Part shown: positions 24,629 to 34,632 of the stretch, piece by piece
Numbering within the stretch: position 1 is the stretch's first letter
Layout of the letters: every line of letters starts with the position of its first letter
Source: Rusavskia elegans
Lineage: Eukaryota > Ascomycota > Lecanoromycetes > Teloschistales > Teloschistaceae
Assembly: GCA_011316305.1 (NCBI GenBank)
Contig: SAUG01000027.1
Coordinates: 297,329 to 361,328 of the forward strand
Length of the DNA: 64,000 bases
Direction of reading: 5' to 3'
Translations under genes and position numbers: made by a program
Notes under the pieces: generated by a model
What the model saw: the letters and a program-made list of their open reading frames with translations, nothing else
What the model was told of the DNA's origin: nothing
Database searches by the model: none

Positions 24629-25355
24629 ATGTCATCTCCCAGCCCCCTTAAAGTAGGTGTCATCCTCTGTTCCGGTACCCAGCTCATGGATGTCGCCCCC
24701 CTGGACATGCTCGGCATGCTCGATAAGCACTACGCCCAAGCCGCCCAGCTTCCTGAGCACCTTGCCTCCAAAGCCCTGGACATTGAATACTACTTCATCA
24801 ACGAGAGCGGCGAGAGTCCCCACCCCATGACAGGAGGGTTCAAACTTGCAGTCACCGTATGTATAAAATCACTATTTCTCCAGTCTTCGAAATGCTATAA
24901 GTCAGGTATATCTCAGTTGGAATAACTCGACTAACGACAGCCAGCATTCCATCGAAACCTGCCCACCCCTAGACATCCTCCTCATCGGCGGTCCCGCCCC
25001 CTCCTACCGCCCTTCCGAGCCCATCCAACACTTCATCCAAAACCAATACGAGCACGTCCGCGCCCTCCTCACCATCTGCACGGGCTACATCCCGGCCCTC
25101 TACTCGGGGATCCTGGACGGCAAAACCGCCACCGCTCCACGAGGTTTGCTGCCCATGCTGAAAGAGGAGAAACCAAATGTGCAGTGGGTGGAGAAGCGAT
25201 GGGTGCGGGATGGGAAGGTGTGGAGTGGTGGAGCGGTGGCGAATGGGATGGACCTTATGGCTGGTTTTATGTGGGATGAGTTTGAGGAGCAGAGGGAACT
25301 TACGGAGATGATGATGGGGATGGCGGATTTTGTGAAGAGGGGGCCGGTTTATTGA
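24629..25355 (+). CDS. DJ-1/PfpI family protein
   Basis: Member of the class I glutamine amidotransferase-like DJ-1/PfpI superfamily, which includes chaperone/deglycase, protease and transcription-factor relatives; the reaction here is unknown. Exons 24629-24856 and 24945-25355, an 88-nt intron, 212 aa. The first strand is KVGVILCSGTQLMDVAPLDM. The nucleophile elbow is LLTICTGYIPALYSG, with the reactive Cys in the ICTG motif. Before it lies ILLIGGPAPSY, supplying the usual Gly-rich loop. Downstream WSGGAVANGMDLMAGFM replaces the usual SAGVTAGID stretch of fungal homologues. A TATA box lies upstream. Fungal paralogues of this type are common and mostly uncharacterised. Confidence 0.9.
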
Positions 25356-25938
25356 GGTGGATAGTGGGTGAGGGGAGAGGAAGGTGGGATGGGGGAGAAG
25401 AAGGCAGGCTGGGGGTTTTGCATGACGGTTTTGTGGTGCACGAATGGAGGTAACGGATGTTGATGACGCTCTTTGTTGATGTGACGAATTTACGAGATAT
25501 GGAGTGAATTAAGCTTTGAGTTATGGAAGTTGAACTTCGCGGTACCGGTGCTAACGCTGGATATTCAATCATGCTACAGAGATGATGAGGCATTGCAAGG
25601 TGTTTTTGGTAGCTGCTTCAGGCTCCAAACCAGAATCCAGCCAGCTGTGTATCGTTTATTTTTACGGTGTTAAAATGCAAAGTAGGGGTGGAAAGGGGGT
25701 TGTGTGGGTGACCAGGGTAGGCTCAACCCCATATTGTTTGACACGGTAGGAAGATATATGTTAAAGTCTAGGAGGACTACTTACCTCTATGATCTATTAA
25801 CTCTACCTATCAACCTTAACTTGGAAAAGAGATGAGCGGAAACGCCATCGACATAAGCTCTCGACTAAGTCAATTTAAACATCTGCGAACATCTCAAGCA
25901 TACTCCTTGCCCCATTCCAGCTTGGCTCTTTCCGACCT
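25356..25938. other. intergenic region between convergent genes
   Basis: About 580 nt between the stops of the DJ-1 gene (plus) and the membrane protein (minus). The first 100 nt are G-rich. No gene or repeat is evident. Confidence 0.5.
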
Positions 25939-27137
25939 TCAAGAACTCAACCCAATATGAGCCATCTTCCTCTCATCTCTTTCGTCAACATGACATTTTA
26001 CCGGCCCTCTCCGCTTCAACGCTGCTCCCTGTTCCTGTTCCGAATACGCGCTGATGTATTCTCCAAAGTCTTCTCGTATCGCTTCGGCCACGTCAGCTAT
26101 GGCTCTGTAAGTGCCCATCCGTCGTCCTTTGCGGGTGAAGTCGCTGTTGAACTCGGTGTCCAGCCATAGGATGTAGGGGCCTAGTATCCAAACGCCATTG
26201 ATGCAGGATACGATAAGCACCCATTCTCCTGAGAAGCCCCATGAGTAGACGCCCTTCTTTGCGATACAGTGGTAGTTTTGGAGTCTCCGGTGTAGAATTG
26301 GGGGCGGCTTCATGGTTGGGGTGGTTGATGAAATTTTGATAGCTAGCGTTCAAGGTCGAGTCGTAGAAGTGGTATCTATTGCGGTAATCAGTCCATCCAT
26401 ACTCATTTTCATATACGAGGCCGTAGACATCGCTCGCGTCCGTTACCTCGATGGTAGTCTTGCTGGGAATGTTCAATTCTGTCACGATTGAGGCCTGATA
26501 GGCGAACATTACATCGAGAAGACTAGGCAAAGCGGCGAGGTAGATTGTCGAAATCACGAGCCAGGATACAATCAGCTTCATCCGAGTTCCGCAGATGGCG
26601 ACGGAGGTTTTCGCCAGGTCATACAGGCTGGCTGGGCGTGTGGAGAAGAGAGCCAAGGATGTGAATAAGTCGTATGAAACATGGGTTGCTTGGGTGATCC
26701 GCATGCGCGCCGTTGTATGAACGAGATACATAAGCCATGCGAGGAATAAATGCAGTCCCCGTCCAACAATCCAATTCCATGCCAAATCCAGGACTTTGGC
26801 TTGATTGACACCCAAGAAAGTCCAAGGACCGCCTTTCAAGAAACCTCTAGATTGGCAGGTCCACAAGGGGATGCTACTCTTCCATGGAGAAAACCAATTG
26901 AATGTCACGCCGAGGTCGCCAAGAGTGAAGCCTCCGCTCACGAATCCGAGAATCAGCACAAAGGGAAGGGCGATGGGGATTAGGATCGAGTAAAGAAGCT
27001 CTACGAATTGAATCTTCTGCAACCTGCAGCTGTGTCAGATGTCCCCGTCTTCCATGCTGTCGATAGATACTCACGGAGACTTTTTCAGCCATGGGTATGC
27101 TTTTGGACATAGCCGTCCGTTCGAGTCTTGTTGGCAA
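25939..27137 (-). CDS. fungal multi-pass membrane protein, frame broken or extra intron near the C-terminus
   Basis: Uncharacterised integral membrane protein of a type common in Pezizomycotina. Exon 1 is 27075-27137 (MPTRLERTAMSKSIPMAEKVS) and exon 2 starts at 27016 after a 58-nt intron. Hydrophobic segments include IPIALPFVLILGFVSG, HLFLAWLMYLVHT, LIVSWLVISTIYLAALPSLL and, in the last part, WVLIVSCINGVWILGPYILW. The last part (with YSWGFSGEW and the charged end after RRMGTYRA) is in a different frame from the rest. The change must occur between about 26402 and 26285. A candidate intron at 26285-26402 (118 nt, GT...AG) would join the frames at Glu. Otherwise there is a one-base frameshift and the gene is broken. 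Function unknown. Confidence 0.65.
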
Positions 27138-27766
27138 CAGCCTTCTGCAGAGGTTTGCAAGCGTTCTAGGCCCTCATCGCAGCTTCTAACTTTCCCGCCA
27201 TTGCATTTACCACGATCACGGTGCCTGTGCTCGCCCTCTTTCTTGCTCCATCTCCATACGACGCTCTTATCATAACACCAGCTGCTCTGACTGTCCTTGG
27301 TTCTTTCCATGTCGAAAGACTAGAAAGCTTTGTCATAGGAGGGATGATGCATTTGCTTCGAAAGAGCTGCTGTTCAGGTGGAGAACCCGATGAAAGGCCA
27401 GGGAGAGGAGAATGCGCACATCCCCGAACCCGAACATAATGTCTCTTAAAAGAGAGTATTGAGACTTACCCATTCATTTGAATTGTCCTCGTCGGGGGAT
27501 AGAAGTACTCAGACGTAGGCTGTGCATGCATATAATAAAGCAAGCGCCGTTGTAAGCGATCAGTGTAGCACAGACCGTCGTCTACTGAGCCCCAAGACGG
27601 AATGATAGTACACATGTATATAGTCTTATCAGCCATTCTGCCTTGTTTTAGGCAACCCACACTCGAGTTGTGATTTTGCGAGCTTAGGACGACGAAGTTG
27701 CCGCTCCATCAAGATGCAAAGTTTGGCAGGAGATATGACGACAGCAGGGAGGACGCGTAGGGAGCC
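27138..27766. other. intergenic region
   Basis: About 630 nt upstream of the membrane-protein gene. Short open frames only (for example 27221-27439 plus), no domain or repeat recognised. Confidence 0.45.
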
Positions 27767-28459
27767 TTAGTCGCTCGGACTATAGAGAGAGGCATATACA
27801 AGACCTGAAAGGAAGGAAGGACGAGTAAGACTGGATAGCACATAGAGAACGACCGCTGCTTTCGAGAACCTTGAACCTGTGACGAGCGCTCTGTGCCTGG
27901 AGAGCAGCCAATTCGAAATGACATACCCAGCGCTAAGCGTTGTGACAACAGATAAGTTGAGTGACTGGAACTGAGCATCCCAGAGCCGTGTGGACAAAGC
28001 TGAGGATCGTAATTGAGAGATCTAGAGGTCTTCTTGCCACTGACGGGATCAGGAAAATTCACAGGACGGCAAGCGAAGGTTTTCTGGCATCTGACACCAC
28101 GACCTCGGAGCCTAGAAGAGTAGCAAGAGGTAGGAATCGGGTACAGTTACTTCGATACTCTCGTCGAGATGGTCAGTCGCCCAATCTCCTCGGAGTGCTT
28201 TCCAATCCCCCAGCAAGACTGTTCCAAGAAAGTGACCCGGAAGCCACTTCGCTGTATTGCTCCTGATGGCTTGCTGGTAGGACAAACCTGGTCTGATCCC
28301 TGGGTTCTCGAACGTTGCCTGAAAGTCATTGCGCTTGCTTCTCGTAAGCCTCATGAGTTCTTCTCCGAGCCTGAGCAACGAGCATCGAACGGCTGTGGTC
28401 CACAACCTGTCTCAGAGTGCAAATCGTAAAGACGGATACCGAAAGACCAACTGAGCCAT
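27767..28459 (-). CDS. possible unrecognised multi-exon gene
   Basis: Low-confidence call. On the minus strand two coding-like stretches sit close together. The first (28112-28405) encodes a mixed sequence with LLRLGEELMRLTRSK and LPGHFLGTVLLGDWKAL. A possible first exon, MAQLVF, begins at 28459 and would be joined by a 33-nt intron, which is short for this genome. The second (27767-27997) encodes a moderately hydrophobic sequence with SVVTTLSAGYVISNWLL and ends at a TAA. GT...AG pairs exist between them (for example a 39-nt one near 28112-28150), but no phase-consistent complete model emerged. I do not recognise a family. It may be a decayed gene or non-coding. Confidence 0.25.
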
Positions 28460-28660
28460 GGTTTCCGTGGTCTCAGTGGTCGATCTTAGAGTGCCTTGGT
28501 ATCGTCTTCTTGAAAGGAGGGCAATCCATACAGAAGCTTGCTCCAGCCGGAGCAGTCAGGCGATTTGTATTCTCGTTAGAGATGGACGTCTCTGCGGAAC
28601 GACACTTCCATGCGTTGATCCACTGCGATTTCAAATTCCCCATGACCAGTCACGTACCGT

Positions 28661-29449
28661 TCAGAATCTATTCTCCTCCACAATCTTCCTTATCTCTCCA
28701 GAAACCCACACCAGGGTCTTTGCCAGCCCATCCGTTTCCCCCACCCAAACCTTCACCCCCTCTTTCTCGCACATCTTATCATCAATCCGACCTTCGACAT
28801 CCCCATCGACAAAGAAACCCCTATTCTCCTCAACATAATTTGGCCACACGACTTTGTCGAAATACCCAGGCGGATCCTCCCACCAGCCCTCCATCGTGAC
28901 ATAACCACTCCTCGATTCCCTTCTCCTCTTCGCATCCGCATACGGTGCTCGCAGGAGGATCTTCAGATCCAGGAGTGAACGGAAGGCGGCAAGGACCGAA
29001 GGCGTGAACAAGAGAAACCCATCCAGGATCAAGATGCGTTGAAGTCCTCGGACGGGTGCCGGGGTTGGCGCTCCAGCCTGTAACTGCTCCACGAGTGCGT
29101 GTGTAATCCCGTCTCCCATTTGCTCTTTCGTATCGTGTCCGGCAACAGCAGTTGCATCCTGCTGGAATTGCGGCTGTGGGTTCACCTTTCCCTCCTTGAT
29201 GCCGACCCCATCCCTCCACCTCCTCACTGCATCCTCTAGCCGGGGCCAGTCTAGACTTTGGGCAGAGTCCCAATCCAGTAGGCCTTCGCGATATGGGAGC
29301 TCCGTCTGGGGCTTGTAGAAATCATCGACATGAAGGATGGTCAGGCCGTAGAAAGGTGGTGGAAAGATGATGGGAAGATGAGAAGCGATAGTGGATTTGC
29401 CGGTGGAGGAGAGGCCACTGAGAGCGACGACGAGGGGCAAAGACGGCAT
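28661..29449 (-). CDS. NRK1: nicotinamide riboside kinase
   Basis: P-loop kinase phosphorylating nicotinamide riboside to NMN in NAD salvage, in the cytosol. One exon, 262 aa. The N-terminal Walker A is GLSSTGKSTIA. It is followed by HVDDFYKP, in which the Asp is the catalytic base, and LLDWDSAQSLDWPRL, the NRK-type substrate segment. Later come ILILDGFLLF and a lid region RRRESRSGYVTMEGWWEDPP with a GYFDKVVWPNYV end. This set is characteristic of eukaryotic Nrk1 rather than uridine kinase. There is a long variable insert around residues 90-125. Length is slightly above the yeast protein. Confidence 0.92.
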   Translation of the reverse strand: MPSLPLVVALSGLSSTGKSTIASHLPIIFPPPFYGLTILHVDDFYKPQTELPYREGLLDWDSAQSLDWPRLEDAVRRWRDGVGIKEGKVNPQPQFQQDATAVAGHDTKEQMGDGITHALVEQLQAGAPTPAPVRGLQRILILDGFLLFTPSVLAAFRSLLDLKILLRAPYADAKRRRESRSGYVTMEGWWEDPPGYFDKVVWPNYVEENRGFFVDGDVEGRIDDKMCEKEGVKVWVGETDGLAKTLVWVSGEIRKIVEENRF

Positions 29450-29839
29450 GGAGTATTTAGTTGGATGGTACTTCAGAGCTCAACGACGTAATTGAATCTC
29501 ACGTGTTTCCTTCGAGAACCCGAATACGGTCACACGGGTGTTGCAACAATGCATGGTAATGTTCAAGTTATACACATGCTCGGCTTTTTGCTTCTTCGAT
29601 TTCCAGACTCAAGCACCGCCTATGTACAATATGGATCATTGCGAGCCAATAGCCCGAAAAGCACCATGATGTGGTCAACAGTGACCCCGTTGCTTCCATT
29701 GAGCACAGTTGTCGCTCCCAAAACGCCCGCTAATATCACTGTGCTGCAGCTCGTGGCCCGCTGAACGACCAGGAACAAGGAGTAGAGTACAAGATGGGCT
29801 CCGGTGTAGGAAATGGCCCAAGTCAAGGACAATCATCCC
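29450..29839. other. intergenic region
   Basis: 390 nt between NRK1 and the 3' end of the BDF1-like gene. No gene or repeat recognised. Confidence 0.5.
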
Positions 29840-32776
29840 TCACTCTTCCTCGCTTTCCTCGCTAGCCTCCTCGTCCCCACTCGTGTCGTGTTGATCACCG
29901 TCTTCCAAGCCATCAGTAGTCGAAGGAGAGGCCATATGAAGAGCGGAGGACTTACAAGCATCAGGAACATTCTCGATTGACGGCGTTGGATTCTCAAACT
30001 GTGCTTGCCGTTCCTTCAAACTCTCAATCCGCCGGTCCTGCTCTTGTTTGCTCATCGGCTTATTCTTTTTGCGTGACACGGCCGGCGCTGCAGTAACCAC
30101 GGGCGGTGGTCGGGGCACTTCATCGGGTGCCTTGGAATTTTTCTTAACAAAGTCAGACAGCTTTCGAAGCACATTGTCGGACAACTCGTCAATGTCGAGC
30201 TCGAGCTCGTCGTCCTGGATACCCTGTCCGATTGTAATGTTCAGCTCATGATCCAATATCGCTCGATCACTAAATCTCAACAACAAGCGAGAAAAGGACT
30301 TATCTGGTACCTTCAGATTGGGCATGTTATCCCGGATGATCTTGAGTGCCTTGGCCATCTTAGCTTCCGAGAGCGAATTAATCCGATTGGATATCTCCTG
30401 CTTCTGTTCATATGTCACGTATTGCTCCTTCCTGGACGATTTGGTAGGAGGCTTCTTTTCTTGCTTGGCCGGCAGTGCTGAGGGCCCCTTTTTCCCGCCC
30501 TTCTTCTCTGCTTTGGCGCCGCCTTTGTTTGTTTTCTTACCAGTGGCTTGTGGCGATTTCTTCTTTTGTTGGAGTCGCCTTACTTGTTCGGACATCTCAG
30601 CGATCGATCGTTCCAACTTGGACAATTGATCATTATCAGCGGCCTCCTCGGCTTCCTCCTCGTCCTCCTCATCCTCGTCGTCATCCTCCTCATCAGAGCT
30701 TGTTGGGGACTGGGGACCCGATGCTGGTGTGTTTGCATCAATCCATGAACGCTTGTTTGACATCTCCCGGTTGAAAAGCAATTCCACTTCATTGGCAGAT
30801 GCACGGATCGGGTGTTCTGGACCATTGTACTTGCGACAGTTGGCAAAGATGAGTTTAACATCTTGCTCGAACTCTTTTGCGTTTTCATACTGGGCGTTCT
30901 CGAGCTTTTCCCTCACGGTACGCAGGTCCATAGGCTTCTTGATAATGGAGTGATAATCTGGGATGTTCAAGGCTACGGGGTCTACCGGTATGGCGAAAGG
31001 ATAAACCAAGCTTGCATACTTCTTATTGGCTAGTTCGTCCAGGACGTGACCGCAAAACTTCAATTCCGCCTGGTATTTCTTCTTTTTGGGCTTCGAGTTT
31101 GCATAGGGAAGATCGCGTGGAGCCGGAGGATGGATTTCCCGCTTAGGACGATCGCCGAGTTTAGTGGAATCCCGACGGATGAGAGGTATTCCTTGCGGAC
31201 CCAGTGCAAAAGTAGGTGACTGCTCAGTGACGGGAGACGGTGCGGTGCTAACTGGTAAAGATACTCGAGACTCACGTCTGGGGGCCGCTACTTTGGGAGC
31301 TGCCGGCAAGGATGTCTTCCGTGATTTCTTGTTTGCTGGCGCCGCATCCTCAACTTCAGGTCCAGGTAGATTGGCCATCCCACGCTCGAACACCTTGGCC
31401 ATAGCATGACCACTCCGTGTGACAGGGTGATCAGGTCCATTGAAGAGTGTCGTGTTCTCAACAATCTGATCAAGGTCAGCTCTTACCGCTTGCACGAAGG
31501 CATACCGATCATCCTTGAGCTTTTCTTCCATTGTCCTGAGGTCCATGGGATTCTTGACGATGTTTGGATAATTCGGTATGTTCAACAGTACAACGTCCAC
31601 CGGCGTGAGGAACGGTTTTGCGTCACTAGATCGCTTGGTGTTTTGGATGGCCTTGAGTATGTGTTTCTTTCGCGCGCCCGTGATTGGGTCGGAAGACTGT
31701 TGCGCAGTTGTTGATACATCGTTTGTGGCTGCGTGTCCTGGTTGAGCTGGAATCTTAAATTCAGCACTGGTAGACCCAGTAGCACCGAGCGAAGACTCAT
31801 CCTCCATCTTGGATCGCTTTGCCGCAGGAGCCTCGTCGCCATCATCTTCTCGGGGCCGTGACAATTTGGAAGGTGACTGAGGAACCGCCGGAGACTGTTT
31901 GTCAACTGACATTGGCTCAGAGTCCGGAGGATGTGTCGAGGTTTCATTGGATAACCTCGGTGAAGGCGCGGGATCTAGCGGGGCTTCTGACATGGCGGCG
32001 TCAGGGACAGGTACTGGTGGATGATGGGGTACTTCGGTGGTAGTGATAGCTAGCTCTGAGGCAGCTGATTCCAAGTTTTGATTCTGATCGGATGTCAAAG
32101 GCTGAGATACGGGTTCGACGACCGAAGGTCTTGATCCTGATTCAACTGGGGATCGAGCAGAGGCCTGAGGCTCGGTCGTCGCAGAAACCTCGATGACTTG
32201 GTGATCGTTACTTGACGAGCCGTTGATGAGGTTGGTGTCTTGCGCAAAGTCTTCCTGATGCTTTTGCTCCTCAATCTCGGTAATCTGCTCTGAACTCGCT
32301 GGCTGATGCGCTTCGCATAGGTCTGAAATTTGGTGTTGAGGGATGGATGAGGTAGAATCCAGCGTGGCCTTGTCAGCACCTTCCTCCTGCAAATCGACCA
32401 GGTGATCTTGCGGTGGTTCAGCCTCAATCAATGTCGAGTGCTCAGAGTTTAGTTGTTTTGCAAAGTCGTTCGCTTTGATCGCAGATTTATCAATGCCATT
32501 TACTTGGACGGATTCAGAATCGTCAATTGAAGTGGCTTGTGTTGAATTGCCAGTTGGGGGAGCAGAATTGGGCGAAGAGTCTTTTATATTGTGGCCATTG
32601 GATAATGCACCTCTGTTTTTTATATTGTTATAAACATGTGTTGAGTGGTAACAAAGATGCTTGACAATAGGATGCACTCACTCTTGTACGTTCATATCAA
32701 CATCCATGAAGTCTGCAGGTGGAGTGAGCGGACGCTTAACGTCTACACTACCGCCGTCCATAGCAGATATAGCCAT
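29840..32776 (-). CDS. BDF1: BET family double-bromodomain protein
   Basis: Chromatin reader binding acetylated histone H4; the yeast homologue associates with TFIID and SWR1. Exon 1 is 32682-32776 (MAISAMDGG...DMNVQ), a 69-nt intron follows, and exon 2 is 29840-32612; 955 aa. Bromodomain 1 is at about residues 346-444 (YPNIVKNPMDLRTMEEKL, acetyl-lysine Asn in LFNGPDHPV). Bromodomain 2 is at about 550-648 (YHSIIKKPMDLRTVREKL, Asn in KYNGPEHPI). An acidic Asp/Glu stretch and a Lys-rich stretch follow. The NET (ET) domain lies at about 763-857 (VTYEQKQEISNRINSLSE...) and ends with LSDFVKKN. The N-terminal 330 residues are disordered, Ser/Gln/Glu-rich. The C-terminus is acidic (DEEASEESEEE). Confidence 0.95.
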
Positions 32777-34632
32777 GATCACGACAGGAGATGCCGGCGA
32801 GATTGCGGCCAGAGTCTTCGTGGATGCGCACAGTTGGCCGGGATCAATCAGATACGAGTCGCCAACGGTAGCACAACACTTCCTAAAGTTTGTGGTCGAT
32901 GCGCGGCGTGGGAGACGGCTTGATTGATGAGAAATCGGAATGACGTATGCTGCGTAAGGAGATTCGAAGTACTCGAGAAAGAAGAAGGAATGGTCTGCAA
33001 GTTTCGAGTCGCTTAAATGTGTGATCGCAAGTGATGAAGTATTATTTATGAACAGGTGACGTGACTCGTGAATAACAGAAATCGAGAGGTGGCAAACTGT
33101 TGCGCCGAGATCGCTTGATCCAACAGTTACTGCGTGATGAGCTTATTCTTCTTTTTTGGATGATTGTGATGGTAAATATTTTGATGTGGCAGCCTTAGGG
33201 TGACTGGATTGTGGGAATAGCTTCAATAGAAGTCTTGGCGTCGCGGTGGGATTGGAGGTCCAGCTAGTCAAAGCGACCACACAAAACACGGAAGTTAGGC
33301 GAAGTAAATAACCCTGCGAAAAGCGGCGTGTCGGAGTAAGGATATAACGCGTTGGGCTTCGTGGCACAGAGGCAGGTCACTTGACCTCTGGGAGGTGGTA
33401 GGGGCTGGATGGGATGGGAATCCGCAAGGCACAAGCCGGGAGGGGAGAAGAAATCGAGGGGGGGGCCGAGGTAGATTAATATGAAGCAGCAAACACAGAT
33501 CACGGACCGAAGCATCACTCTTTAAATGGTGGGCCACAGAGTGACTTGCTTAGTCTGATGTGGCCTTGCCGGCGAGACATGGATTCCGGCAGCAGAGGCG
33601 CCTTTGATTGGTGCAAAAGAGGCCAGCTTGCATGGGACTAATCTTGCTTGGATATAGCCGTGCCCCTATCTCCTCCAAAGCACGCGTGGAATAATCGGGC
33701 GCATTTCTTTCGAGCCGCGTCCCTTGCGTGCGATAGCTAGAGGTACTTGCCACAGAATGATGTCTTCACTGACTTCCAATACTACACACGTTCGATTTAC
33801 CTTTCAACGGAACATCCGCCGCTTGCTTGCTTCGTGTTCTTCTCGCTTTGGCCATCTGCAGGCGGATTTCGATGCGCCAAGGCGCCCAAAACCGGACGGG
33901 AGGAACAGGCACCGAGCAAAAACAAGGTGAGAGGTTGTACTCCAGAGAAGAGATCCTTTCTCTCCACTGGCTTGACTGGCTCTGGTGACAGACCCCGCGA
34001 TGACTCAACCTTTGAGATGCTTCATGTTGCCTGCCCCTTCAACATGGTCACGCCCCCTGCACTGCATTCACCATGTGGCAGCCCTTTGTGCAGTGACTTT
34101 GGATCTGTCCCGATTCCCTGTTCAAGAAAAAATGAGAGCGATTAGGTTATGGGTCAACAGAATACTGTAGAAGTAGCACTCCGCTTCGTTTCGCCTGTAA
34201 TACCATAGACTAAAACTCTACAAAGATGACGACACGAGAAACATATAGCCACGGAATACTAAGAGGTGCGTAAAGCGAAATTATTAGGATGCACAATGTA
34301 AGAGCAACAGCAACAGATGAATACTGCCCACCTGGATTGTTGTTTACCTTTTCTAGTCTCTCGTGTTGTTTTGTCGGTTACGATTCCACAGGCATAGTGA
34401 ACATTAATGGCGGCGATACGATAGCAGGTGGAGAGAAGGGCAAAAGGGGCAAAAGAGGGCAAAATGATTAAACGACATCCGCTAGATCAATCTTAGACTA
34501 GCCGGACCCTCACAAAAGTTTACCGAACTTTTTTTCTGAGATCAATCACAGCGCCGGTGAGAGATAGCTTCAGTACGACTTGTCAAGCCTCTGTACTTGC
34601 TCACTCGATACTGCGCGGTCACGTTGGTCATT
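32777..34632. other. long intergenic region between divergent genes
   Basis: About 1.86 kb separates the BDF1-like and UTP5 start codons. Open frames on both strands up to 132 codons (33747-34145 plus) lack domains, and composition does not suggest coding. A G-rich run sits near 33455-33465. I see no RNA gene, repeat family or transposon feature. Confidence 0.5.

Noticed and set aside
33747..34145. Plus-strand frame of 132 codons in the BDF1-UTP5 gap
   Set aside because: Composition is not gene-like and no motif is present; kept as intergenic.
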